A stretch of DNA of 64,000 nucleotides, from NCBI GenBank assembly GCA_013112575.1, contig JABFGG010000006.1, forward strand, positions 62,001 through 126,000, in the 5' to 3' direction. The DNA comes from Chloroflexota bacterium (GTDB taxonomy: Bacteria > Chloroflexota > Anaerolineae > Anaerolineales > UBA11579). A program made the translations under genes and the position numbers. Under the pieces are notes generated by a model that was not told the origin of the DNA, did not search any database, and saw only the letters and a list, made by a program, of their open reading frames with translations. Positions 38,457 to 48,050 of this stretch are shown piece after piece. The number at the start of each line of letters is the position of its first letter. The stretch's first letter is position 1.

Positions 38457-39753
38457 CCTGCTCGCAGAGGATCTCGTCAGGATTGGGTTCGAGTGATTCG
38501 CTCCAACGTGCTTCGAATTCTTTGAGGTAGATGGCAGCCAGTTCAGCATTGTCGATGATGATCAGATTGGCGTCGTTATTCTGGTCGGCATTGCCAGTGA
38601 AATTAAATGAGCCGGTTATCAGGATCTGCTCATCGATGATGATGACTTTATGGTTGAGGGTGTTGGGGTTACCGTCCACACGGACGTTCAGTTTGTTGCA
38701 GAACATCTTGGGCAGTTCGCTCAACTCGGAAGTGCTGCCGCGCTCTTCAAAAATGCCCATCACATCCAGGCCAAATTCAGCGCGTTCGATCACGGCCGCA
38801 CCCATCTCATCATGCGTGAAGGAAAAAGCCATAAAACGGATGCTGGTTTCGGCCTCGGATAATAATGTCGCCAACAAGCTTCCTACGCCATCTTCCGGGG
38901 CGAACATGACCTGTATGGCTGAACCGTTCTCGCTGGTGGTTTGTAGGTTGGCAGTGCTGACGGAGTTGACGCCAAATTCACCCTCCCACAGCTCAGCGAA
39001 TTCACGCTCGTAAATCACCGCCAGGTTTTGGGATTCAATGAGGATAGCGTTGTTGTTATTGCCAAAGACTGCATTCAGGGTCGGGTTGAGAGAACCCGTC
39101 CAGACGAAGCGGCGGTCGAAAACCCAGAAGGCATTATCCATGACACCCGCACGCTGATCATCGCGCACCTCGATACCGGCATCTTGCATAAGGGCGAACT
39201 GGCCGTTCTCCGGCTTTTCATCGGCCAGCAGGCCCTGTTCGTCATCGGTGACCCACTGCACTTCAACGCCACGCTCCTGGGCCGCGATGAGGGCCTTGGC
39301 AACCTCAGGGAGGTTGAACTGGGCAGAGGCTACGTGGATGCTAACAGTGCTGCTGTCTATCAGGTCGATAAGCGCCTCAATGGGGGTGCCGCTGATGATC
39401 TCGGGGTCGTTGAGCAGGTTGGGTTGAGTGAAATAGACACGCGCCCATTCAGGGATGGGCAATACTTCTTCGGTAACCGCAGGTTGGGTGGGAGGGGTAT
39501 CGGTGGGCGGCAGGGGTGTAAAAGTGGGCTCCAGCGTGGGAGTGGGAGTAGGCGTTGGTTCAGGGATGTCGGTAGGTTCAGGGGTATCGGTGGGGTCGCT
39601 GATGGCAGTGGCGGTGGGAATCTCGGCAACCTGGGAGGCTTCGGCGCGCAGGGCTTCAGAAGTGGCCTGAAGCTCGACGGCTTGTGAATTACAGGCAGAG
39701 AGAAAGGCAAGCGAAATTATTAGAATTGCAGGGAGGATGGTTTTAGATCGCAT
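38452..39753 (-). CDS. Phospholipase D-like lipoprotein with Thr/Pro-rich linker
   Basis: Lipobox FLSAC; TPTPTPTLEPTFTPLPPTDTP linker; C-terminal HKVIIIDEQILITGSFNFTGNADQNND; first repeat MDNAFWVFDRRFVWTGSLNPT. Confidence 0.85.
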   Translation of the reverse strand: MRSKTILPAILIISLAFLSACNSQAVELQATSEALRAEASQVAEIPTATAISDPTDTPEPTDIPEPTPTPTPTLEPTFTPLPPTDTPPTQPAVTEEVLPIPEWARVYFTQPNLLNDPEIISGTPIEALIDLIDSSTVSIHVASAQFNLPEVAKALIAAQERGVEVQWVTDDEQGLLADEKPENGQFALMQDAGIEVRDDQRAGVMDNAFWVFDRRFVWTGSLNPTLNAVFGNNNNAILIESQNLAVIYEREFAELWEGEFGVNSVSTANLQTTSENGSAIQVMFAPEDGVGSLLATLLSEAETSIRFMAFSFTHDEMGAAVIERAEFGLDVMGIFEERGSTSELSELPKMFCNKLNVRVDGNPNTLNHKVIIIDEQILITGSFNFTGNADQNNDANLIIIDNAELAAIYLKEFEARWSESLEPNPDEILCEQG

Positions 39754-40016
39754 TATTGGAATTATACCGTTGGATGGGAATCCAGACTTGGGGGAGAGTG
39801 ATGTTATTGTGAATTTTGGGGTGAGGAAGGGTATGTCCAACATATGACCAAAAATAGGACAATTTAGCCAAACGTTCTATATTAAATTAGGCAGAAAATC
39901 TGTATTTTCATTGAAGTATTGACCTGTGCTGGCTACTTTAGTCATCCGCCCGGACCTCGGCTTAGATCTTGGGGTTTTGGCAGCTGATAGATGAAGTATG
40001 ATGATGTTCAATCACA

Positions 40017-41123
40017 TTGCATAATTCATCGGACCCGCATATGCCCTTCTCATTTCCTCCTCTTTGGCAATTTCTGAAACATCGACTACATCATTTTCTC
40101 AAATCACATACCAAACCAGCAACTTCTGCGCATACACGCGGCGCACTCGCGGACCTCACCCGCAGCAAGGCTGACCTGATAATAGAAAACGCGCTGATGC
40201 GCCAGGTCAAACGCCCGCAGTTGACGCCCGGTGATCGCTTCCGTCTGGTGGTGTTGGCAAGCTGGACACCGTTCTGGAAACAGGCGCTTCATATCGTCCA
40301 GCCAGACACCCTACTACGCTGGCACCGAGACCTTTTCGGGCAATAGTGGCGCAGAAGATCCAGGTCAAAAGGAAGGAAGCCGCGCATTGCCCAGGAGACG
40401 ATCGCCTTGATCAAGGAAATGGCCCAAGAGAACCGTACCTGGGGTGCCGAAGGCATCCGAGGAGAGCTGGGCATGCGGGTCAGCAAACGCAGCATCCAAC
40501 GTTATCTCCCCAAGAAGCGCTTGAAATCCAGTCAGAACTGGGCCAACTTCCTGAAAAACCATGCCGGTGAGATTTGGGCCTGCGATTTCACGGTCGTCCA
40601 TGATCTACTCTTTCGCCCCCTCTACATTTTCGTCATCGTCGAGCTGAAAACGCGGCGTATTCTTCATTATGCTGTAACTGCTCATCCCACTGATGCCTGG
40701 ACATCCCAGCAACTGAGAGAAGCCACGCCCTGGGGAAAGGCTCCCAGGTTTCTCATCCATGACCGTGACAGGAAGTTTGGTGCTCTGTTCTCAGCCCTGG
40801 CCGCTGCCTCGAACATCAAGCAGCTGGTGACGCCCTTTCAAGCGCCCAAGGCCAATGCCATTTGCGAACGTTTTATCGGCAGCTTGAAACGCGAGTGTTT
40901 GGACCACATGTTCATCCTGCACCAACGGCATTTACGGAAAGTTGTGGCGGAGTACATGGGCTACTACAATCGCTCAAGACCACATCAGGGTATTCAACAG
41001 CGTATTCCGGCCAGGCTTGAGAACAGCTTCTCGCTCTCCGGCCGGTCAGCAGGCAAAGTCATCACCAGGCCAGTGTTGGGCGGACTGCATCACACTTATG
41101 CTCGGGCAAGCTATGTGAACTAA
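40017..41123 (+). pseudogene. rve/DDE integrase-type transposase with one in-frame TAG
   Basis: ORFs 40017..40346 and 40407..41123 share frame; TAG 40344-40346; WACDFTVVHDLLFRPLYIFVIVELKTRRILH, FLIHDRDRKFG, APKANAICERFIGSLKRECLDH. Confidence 0.85.
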
Positions 41124-41447
41124 GTTCCTCCTGGTGGCATGCAACGGATCTAGAATGATCTGCCTTTGAGTGAAAAGTACCGTGCTTTTGCGATTTTTTT
41201 GCCAGAGTCTTCCTCTTGAAATGCTGCTCTGCTTCATTATATATTGAACGATTTCGCTCCACTCGAATGAGCCCGTCCTTGAGGTGTATTTGGTAGTTGC
41301 CAGAATCGCAGCGGATGCCTTATGTAGCTAGCACAGCGATCTGGAAGGCTTTTTGAGACTGCCTGTCTATCAACACAACCCTGGAGGGAAGCCCTTTATA
41401 ATGAAATCGTACTGTCGCTTCAAACATGTGAATGCTATACTATATCT

Positions 41448-41702
41448 ATGAGTGTGCTTTCCTCTGATACCCATCCAAAGATGGAAAAGCTACAGATTCA
41501 GTTGTGGAGACAGGCAAGTCCTACTCAAAAAATGCACATGGTGGCGCAACTGAATGCCTCCACTCGTTTACTGGCCCTGGAAGGTCTTCGGAAACAGCAT
41601 CCAGGATCTAGCGAAACCAATTTGCGACGCAGGCTTGCAGATCTTGTGCTGGGGGCAAATCTTGCAAGCAGGGTCTACGGTGACCCAATAGATGCAAAAT
41701 GA
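41448..41702 (+). CDS. Small protein, transposon cargo; partner of the nucleotidyltransferase-like gene
   Basis: 84 aa; overlaps next start by 11 nt; inside TIRs. Confidence 0.65.
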   Translation: MSVLSSDTHPKMEKLQIQLWRQASPTQKMHMVAQLNASTRLLALEGLRKQHPGSSETNLRRRLADLVLGANLASRVYGDPIDAK

Positions 41703-42276
41703 GCCCCTTGAAGTCACCCTGTTAGTAACTGGCACTCTAGAAAAACTCGACATCCCATATTTTATTACCGGGTCGCTGGGCAGCGCCTTATATGGCATGG
41801 TGCGATCCACCCAGGATGCGGATATAGTCGCAGCCATGCGCCCCGAACATACACAAGCTTTTTTGAATGCTCTGCAAGACGAATTTTTTCTTGATGAGGA
41901 AATGATCGCGAATGCGACTGAGCAAGGCACAAGCTTTAATATCATCCACCGTAACACGATGTTCAAAGTGGATGTTTTTATTCCACCACCCGATCCTTTT
42001 CAACAATCACAATTTGAGCGCACACAACAGCTGAGCTTCTCGCTTGAGCGAGAACGAAGCGCAAACTTTGCCAGTCCTGAAGATATCATTCTTTCAAAAC
42101 TTGACTGGTACCGCAGTGGTGGTGAGATTTCCGAGCGCCAGTGGCGCGATGTCCTGGGGGTGATCAAAACACGATCTGTCGATCTGGACAAGGAGTATTT
42201 AACGAGGTGGGCACACGAACTGAAAGTGCATGATCTGCTTGCGCGTGCACTTGGGGAAGCCGGGGAACAGACATGA
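41692..42276 (+). CDS. Nucleotidyltransferase-like protein
   Basis: YFITGSLGSALYGMVRSTQDADIVAAM (GS-x-DxD-like), ...SPEDIILSKLDWYRSGGEISERQWRDVLGVIKT. Confidence 0.75.
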   Translation: MQNEPLEVTLLVTGTLEKLDIPYFITGSLGSALYGMVRSTQDADIVAAMRPEHTQAFLNALQDEFFLDEEMIANATEQGTSFNIIHRNTMFKVDVFIPPPDPFQQSQFERTQQLSFSLERERSANFASPEDIILSKLDWYRSGGEISERQWRDVLGVIKTRSVDLDKEYLTRWAHELKVHDLLARALGEAGEQT

Positions 42277-42547
42277 TTGCCCATAAGATTATGGAATGTG
42301 ATCAGACTTCATCTAGCCGCTGCTAAAACCCAAAGATCTAAGGTGAGATCAGGGCGGATGACTAAAGTAGCCAGCACAACCGTAAAATTATTGAATCGCG
42401 ATTATTATAATCATGGTTATTAAAGTGGTTTCTCCATTCACTACTTCGGAGCTTGGATCGAATAATAAGAAAGGCTTTATGCCATGAGCGCAAGAAACTA
42501 AGCCTCTGCAAACTCCCACGTAGCAAGCTGTTTGTCCATTGAATCGA

Positions 42548-43144
42548 TCACCGTCCATCAATAAACTCCTGAGCCCAAACGCTATCCAGCCTTTTCGTAA
42601 CCAGCACCCGCAATCCACTGGGGCCCAGGGGCTCTTCATGGTACACGAAATCTATAATGTAAACTGGCACACCATTCATTTTTACTGCCGAAACGCTTTG
42701 CTCTGCTTCCGAGAATTCAGGGTAAATCGAATCAACATACGCCTGTGCCATTCCAACAGCCTCCTCGGACTGAACACCTATAAAAGGGAGCACCGGATCC
42801 AGGCTCTCGGCAAACATATCGCCGATAAAGAACAGAGCATAGACCGCTGCAAATCCAATGGCGAAGCGCGTACCAAACTTCCATAGCAGTGATGGTGTGT
42901 CTTCTTCCTTTTTACTACTTTCGGTTTGCAGAACCACCACTTGAGGAGCCTGGGCTTGTGTTGCTGGTTGTACCTGTTGTACGGCCTGAGTTGGTGGGGC
43001 GGGTGCAGGCGGCGGTGTTGTCGATTCTTGAATTAACTCTTCGGCAGTAGAGTGAGGCTTACCACAATTCGCGCAGAACTTCTTATCGATCTCAACTGGG
43101 CTGCCGCAGTGCATACAGAATTTGGGTTTCTTGTCGTCGCTCAT
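42548..43144 (-). CDS. Zinc-ribbon, single-TM protein
   Basis: FCMHCGSPVEIDKKFCANCGKP; Pro/Gln linker; TM segment. Confidence 0.8.
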   Translation of the reverse strand: MSDDKKPKFCMHCGSPVEIDKKFCANCGKPHSTAEELIQESTTPPPAPAPPTQAVQQVQPATQAQAPQVVVLQTESSKKEEDTPSLLWKFGTRFAIGFAAVYALFFIGDMFAESLDPVLPFIGVQSEEAVGMAQAYVDSIYPEFSEAEQSVSAVKMNGVPVYIIDFVYHEEPLGPSGLRVLVTKRLDSVWAQEFIDGR

Positions 43145-43153
43145 GGTTCCCTC

Positions 43154-44935
43154 TTAAGGCAGGTTGCAGGATGGCGGGGCTTCGCTGCCCGCACTCGGAT
43201 ATTGCAGCTCGCCGCCCATACACGAGCACCATCCTTCATACACGGGATAGGAATCGGGTTCACTGGGGTCGGGTGATGAGGGTTCGCTTCCACAAGCGGG
43301 GCCACCATATTCCACGCCTACGTCGTCTCCACTATCATCTGACCCGCTACTCGAATCGCCACCCGATCCTGTTTCCTCGCCGTTCTCACTGCTGCTGGAT
43401 GCGCTTTCCCCCTCATCTGGTCCGGCTAATTCTGCCCCGGCATCATCATCGTTATCGGGCGGTCCGCCCAGTTCTACACCAGGGGAATTGTCCTGCACCT
43501 GGACCGCACCCGGTAAGTTGATGGCAGTTCCCGCAATCTCACAGTTCTCGCCCGCTGGATACAGAGAAGCCCGCGAGGCGGTCACGTTCACCTGCGGGCC
43601 GGTGCAGATCAAGCGCGTCGCGTCCGTCAGTGTGCTGTTCACCCGCACGAACTGGCATGAAAAAGTCTCTCCTGGTGGGTCTAGCAGGAGCCGGTACTCA
43701 CCAGAATCAAAGGCATCTGCATTGTCAACGAAGATGGATAGTTGACCTTGCAATTGATCACCGCCTGGGTATATCGTCAGGCTGGTAAATTGTTCATCAC
43801 AAGCATCTCCTGATGCAGTTCCATACTCCACGCCAGCACCAAGGTTGCTGTTGAAAATAATGGAGCCTTTAATGATACGCTCTCCAGAGTTATCCAGTTC
43901 GGTCCAGTTGCAATAGCTAAAGTTCGCCCCGCTGCCACAAATATTTGTCGAAAGACCCTGATACGGGCTTTGGCATGGTGTCAGGATATCGTGTGTAGAA
44001 CTCGTTATGTCTCTTAGGCTGAATTTGAGCACATTACTGGTTTCAATCTCAAGTGTTGTCATGGACGCAGGTAATGCCGATGCCGGTAGTGCCGAGGAAG
44101 GCAACGCCGATGAGGGCAGTGCCGACGAAGGCAAAGCAGAGGCGGGTAATGCTTCGGCCGGTATTGCTTCTGCTGGGAGCGCAGACGATGGCAATGCTTC
44201 TGCAGGTATTGCCAGTTGTTTCCCGATCACATTTGATGGTATCGCGCTATCTGGCAACGCGTTGGATGGTATCGCCAGATCATTCATTAGCTGTTTCGCA
44301 CTCGCTGGAAGCGCATTGGAAGGTATTGCGAACTGCGCTTTTACATCCGGCGCGACACTTGCCGGAAGTGCATTGGCAGGAATGGCAGCTCTTGTGATTT
44401 CAAGCAGGTCAACCACTTGCTGCATGTCACTCAGGTAGGTGGGAGATAAACTCGCCAGCGTATTCGGTTCAATGAAGTTCGATGGGATGGCATAGTTCTG
44501 GATAATGACACTGATCACATTTGCAGGGATGGCATTCGATGGAATGGCAGCATTGGGCCTGAAATTGGAAGGTATGTAATTAGACGGGATCGCGTTTGCT
44601 GGGATCGCATTGGAGGGAATCGCATAAGATTGGCCACCCAATTGGATGATGAAGTGGCTTGGAGCATGTGTGGGTCGGCTCACAATATCCGGGCATATTT
44701 TTTCCACGTTGATCGTTTGGATCCCCACTGGGCTTGAGTTGTAGAAATCACTATCATCAGAGTCGGATCGAAAAGGGGAACTGACTGTTTGGACGACCTT
44801 ATTCGTCATTTTGGGTACCGGTGATTTCGGGTGTGTGGCTAACGCCACACCCACACCTAGCGTCCCTGCCACTGCCGTTGTAGCAGCCGCTTTTAGTACC
44901 TTTTTAGGATTTGGTAAAGATACGCCAAATGGCAT
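43154..44935 (-). CDS. A-[IL]-P-[SA]-[NSE] pentapeptide-repeat protein with acidic Ser-rich C-terminal region
   Basis: SYAIPSNAIPANAIPSNYIPSN...AIPAEALPSSALPAEAIPAEALPASALPSSALPSSALPSSALPASALPAS. Confidence 0.85.
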   Translation of the reverse strand: MPFGVSLPNPKKVLKAAATTAVAGTLGVGVALATHPKSPVPKMTNKVVQTVSSPFRSDSDDSDFYNSSPVGIQTINVEKICPDIVSRPTHAPSHFIIQLGGQSYAIPSNAIPANAIPSNYIPSNFRPNAAIPSNAIPANVISVIIQNYAIPSNFIEPNTLASLSPTYLSDMQQVVDLLEITRAAIPANALPASVAPDVKAQFAIPSNALPASAKQLMNDLAIPSNALPDSAIPSNVIGKQLAIPAEALPSSALPAEAIPAEALPASALPSSALPSSALPSSALPASALPASMTTLEIETSNVLKFSLRDITSSTHDILTPCQSPYQGLSTNICGSGANFSYCNWTELDNSGERIIKGSIIFNSNLGAGVEYGTASGDACDEQFTSLTIYPGGDQLQGQLSIFVDNADAFDSGEYRLLLDPPGETFSCQFVRVNSTLTDATRLICTGPQVNVTASRASLYPAGENCEIAGTAINLPGAVQVQDNSPGVELGGPPDNDDDAGAELAGPDEGESASSSSENGEETGSGGDSSSGSDDSGDDVGVEYGGPACGSEPSSPDPSEPDSYPVYEGWCSCMGGELQYPSAGSEAPPSCNLP

Positions 44936-44953
44936 TTTGCACTCCTTTCCAGG

Positions 44954-46042
44954 CTACCTTTCGCAGGCCACGAAATTATCGAAATATACATCACTGCCTG
45001 GCCCGCCTTCCAGTGCCACCCACTTCTTGAATCCAGTGGTTTCAAGGCGGTCTTGGATGACAGTTTCGCCATCGACAAGTATCATGAAGTCCCCGCCGTT
45101 GAAACTCATCTCCACGCTAAGGATATGCCAGCGCTTATCGGGACGTAATCCCATTGACTCGGAAGTAAAAAAATGGTCCTCAATAGCTAAATGGAAACTT
45201 CCTTCTTCGATATATACCGCGAAATGCAGTTTGAATACATTAGGCAGCAAAGCAAATCGCGAGGGATCGCTGGGCGATGCGCTTACGTGTAACAATTTCC
45301 CTCCTGCTTCATAATTCTCGATTACCCAACCTGAGGCCAACCCGCGACCCTCCCGCCAATCGTCGGCTATCCCATCCTCGAAATCCTCGTCGAACATAAC
45401 TTCTCCCGTATCACATTGTGCCCCTGGAGCTTGGCCCGGACCCTCTTCAGTAGCGCCTTGTGCTACCGCTGGTAGATCCTCATTTTGTGGCTCTGTGCCT
45501 GAGCTTGGACGCAGTTGCACGCTAGTGTTCACCCGCGCCTGCGTCATCTTCATTGTTCCCTGCCAGGTCTCGTGATCTGGGTGCGAAACCGTCATTGTGT
45601 AGCTGTTTTGCGGCAGGTCCGGGAAGCGCGCTTCTCCTTGCACATCGGTGTCTGCTTCCTGATCGATGTTCCCAAAATATAGCTGCACCTTCGCATTTGC
45701 CACAGGCTTTCCATCAGCGTCGCTCACCATTACCAGTAAACGCGCTCCTTCAAATGTTGCGACTGGTGTCGTGACTGGGACGCTGGCCAGTTGTGGTATA
45801 TACAACACATTTTCCGCAAATAGCAGTCCGGTCAAGCCTGCTGGGATCAGTATGCCCAGGAAGATCCAAATCCAGCCTGGCAGGCGGCGTCGTTTTCTTC
45901 TAGCTTTGGTCTCCGCTGTTTCAGCAGGTGTCGCCTCGACTTTTGAGACATCTTCCGCAACCTCATTGGCGAAATTGTGACCGCAATGCGTACAGTATTT
46001 GCTACCTTGGCTGATCTCAGAACTACAATTTGAACAGTGCAT
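44954..46042 (-). CDS. Zinc-ribbon/TM protein with carboxypeptidase-regulatory-like domain and C-terminal beta-rich domain
   Basis: CSNCSSEISQGSKYCTHCGH; TM; GARLLVMVSDADGKPVANAKVQLYFGNIDQEADTDVQGEARFPDLPQNSYTMTVSHPDHET; VMFDEDFEDGIADDWREGRG. Confidence 0.8.
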   Translation of the reverse strand: MHCSNCSSEISQGSKYCTHCGHNFANEVAEDVSKVEATPAETAETKARRKRRRLPGWIWIFLGILIPAGLTGLLFAENVLYIPQLASVPVTTPVATFEGARLLVMVSDADGKPVANAKVQLYFGNIDQEADTDVQGEARFPDLPQNSYTMTVSHPDHETWQGTMKMTQARVNTSVQLRPSSGTEPQNEDLPAVAQGATEEGPGQAPGAQCDTGEVMFDEDFEDGIADDWREGRGLASGWVIENYEAGGKLLHVSASPSDPSRFALLPNVFKLHFAVYIEEGSFHLAIEDHFFTSESMGLRPDKRWHILSVEMSFNGGDFMILVDGETVIQDRLETTGFKKWVALEGGPGSDVYFDNFVACER

Positions 46043-46063
46043 ATGAATATTCCAATAGATTTG

Positions 46064-47890
46064 CTATGGGCAATTATTCCAACAACCGGCTTCACTATCT
46101 CCTGGCAAGGTGCACCAGTAACCGTCAGTGCAGCAGCCTCCTGACCACCACACCGTCGGGCCATGGTACGATTCACCTGCCGGGCAGGCTAGCTCTTGGC
46201 CAGCTTCAGGTTCACGTGGTGGCTTCCTAGTCGGTGTGACGGTGGGTTCGAATGTGCGTAAGCCCAGCGGGGATTGGGCATGTAGTAGAGGGTCCGAGCA
46301 ACCGTTTACAAACAGGTCAATGGACAAGGTGCCGGCCTGGTTTAATCCTGGCAGCAGTTTACAATAAAGTTGATTTTCCTCGGCCGCGGGATCCTGGTAG
46401 CAATCCTCAAATGTGGGGACGGTCGCCCCATTTATAGTGGCTTCTACAGAATAATCATCCGGGCCAGTGGAACTGGGGATCCCACCTCCAAATGAGAAGC
46501 GTAGGTCAAATGGGGAAGAAGGCACCTGATATGGAAAACCTTCATAATAGCCTGAAACAAGGCTGATTTTCCCCTGGCCGAACTCTGGTAATGAACATAC
46601 ATTATCAGTTTGCTCACCACTCTCTTGTTCTGGGTTTGGATTATCCTGTGCAAGAGTCTCATCAAGCAAGATGGTACGAGTTTCGACACATGCAGAATTT
46701 TCAGCCGTGAGGATGAAGCCGGTTATGCCGCCACCGCCATTATATGGACACCATACTTCATTACAATCAGCCTCTGAGCACGGTGGCGAGCATTCATAAT
46801 TAAGTGATAGACTGTCAGTGTAATAATAAACTGAGAACGAGGCTTCTGGATCTCCTTCCAATCCTGTAAAAACTAATTGGTCGATATTTTCGTATTCCTG
46901 GTTATTGATTGCTTCGCGGATACTCTCTTCGAGTTCCAGACTTTGAATGCCTCCACAGAAACCACCGAAAGCAGGTTGGCCGTCGGCTTGGATGACCTTG
47001 GCCAAAGAAGCATCTTGAGCATTTTCGATTTCGATTTGGTCCGTTGCTAATACGCAGCCAGAATCCTCTCCATATTTCAATTCGATATTGATGACCGCAC
47101 TCTCTTCAACAAGCAAATCAAGATCTTCTGGCTCGTTTGTGTTCAGGAACTGGTAGGGTGTCTTGCAAACCACCTGGTGATCTCTGAACGGCTCAACTTC
47201 ACACTCATAAATGCCATTGAATTCGGATGAAGCGATTTCATTTCCAGTTTGTTGATCGCCCACAGAATAGCTTAGCAAATAAGTATCTGATTGATCCAGT
47301 GCGATATCTGCGCTTGCACCTTGAAAATCAAACATCCACCAGAGCATGATTTCGCCACTTTGGGCATCAAATTCCTGCAGCCCAAAGAAATAAGTCTCCC
47401 CATTTGGACTTATCCAATCCCCCTGGGGCCCGCAAAAGGCGGCTGCCCCACCGGGTTCATTCCCTCCACCATCACCATTCCTATTATTTGCATTGTCCAA
47501 GTCCTGCTGCCAGGCAGCCAACTGGTTGATCGTATTGGCCAAAAAAGGTGGAAGTTGACTGTTTGCCGGAACGGGCGAAACCTGGATTACTTGTGTGGTG
47601 GTGCCGCACACCAGCAAGCCTAAGACTAGAACCAGTCCCAAAAGGAACCATAGCCAGCCACGGCTCTTTTTCTCCTCTTCCCCTTCTTCGCCCTGCTGTA
47701 CTACCACGACAGTGGGTGGGCTAGCTGGAGATTGTGCGGTCGCTTCAGCGACAGGGGTTTCTTGCTTCTGCGATTGAGTTTGCGGTACCGGCATCGGCTG
47801 TCCGCAATTTTGGCAGAATTTTGCGCCTGGTGGGTTTTGGGTTCCGCATTCAGGGCAAAACAAACCCTTATGAACTGGGCTCTCGCTCAC
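46064..47890 (-). CDS. Zinc-ribbon/TM protein with large Cys-containing extracytoplasmic region
   Basis: FCPECGTQNPPGAKFCQNCGQPMP; TM WLWFLLGLVLVLGLLVCG; Cys-rich C-terminus CCTDGYWCTLPGDSEAGCWNNCP. Confidence 0.8.
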   Translation of the reverse strand: MSESPVHKGLFCPECGTQNPPGAKFCQNCGQPMPVPQTQSQKQETPVAEATAQSPASPPTVVVVQQGEEGEEEKKSRGWLWFLLGLVLVLGLLVCGTTTQVIQVSPVPANSQLPPFLANTINQLAAWQQDLDNANNRNGDGGGNEPGGAAAFCGPQGDWISPNGETYFFGLQEFDAQSGEIMLWWMFDFQGASADIALDQSDTYLLSYSVGDQQTGNEIASSEFNGIYECEVEPFRDHQVVCKTPYQFLNTNEPEDLDLLVEESAVINIELKYGEDSGCVLATDQIEIENAQDASLAKVIQADGQPAFGGFCGGIQSLELEESIREAINNQEYENIDQLVFTGLEGDPEASFSVYYYTDSLSLNYECSPPCSEADCNEVWCPYNGGGGITGFILTAENSACVETRTILLDETLAQDNPNPEQESGEQTDNVCSLPEFGQGKISLVSGYYEGFPYQVPSSPFDLRFSFGGGIPSSTGPDDYSVEATINGATVPTFEDCYQDPAAEENQLYCKLLPGLNQAGTLSIDLFVNGCSDPLLHAQSPLGLRTFEPTVTPTRKPPREPEAGQELACPAGESYHGPTVWWSGGCCTDGYWCTLPGDSEAGCWNNCP

Positions 47891-48050
47891 AATAATTCCT
47901 CCTTAGGATGCTTACTGCGTTGTTTGAAAATTATAGAACAAAAAAAATTTATGCCCAACTAATATCCGGCACTTTCCACTTACAATTAAGTTAGGAGAAT
48001 TTTGGCACCCTCACTTCCATATAGGAACCGCTACTATATTCCCAGGTAGT

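Larger units (their letters stand above)
39925..42378 (+). mobile_element. Insertion element with about 60-69-bp terminal inverted repeats, integrase-type transposase and two-gene cargo
   Basis: Left TGTGCTGGCTACTTTAGTCATCCGCCCGGACCTCGG...; reverse complement of right end TGTGCTGGCTACTTTAGTCATCCGCCCTGATCTCACC...; first 27 bp identical; ACC on both flanks (39922-39924, 42379-42381). Confidence 0.9.

Noticed and set aside
39028-39687. 219-aa plus-strand ORF opposite the PLD-like gene
   Set aside because: Gly/Arg-rich shadow translation of the Thr/Pro-rich linker; the minus strand has a lipobox and HKD motif.
44007-44438. 143-aa plus-strand ORF of repeated GNA/DGIA/GSA units
   Set aside because: Mirror of the 15-bp repeats encoding the minus-strand pentapeptide array; the minus strand is the longer, co-directional gene.
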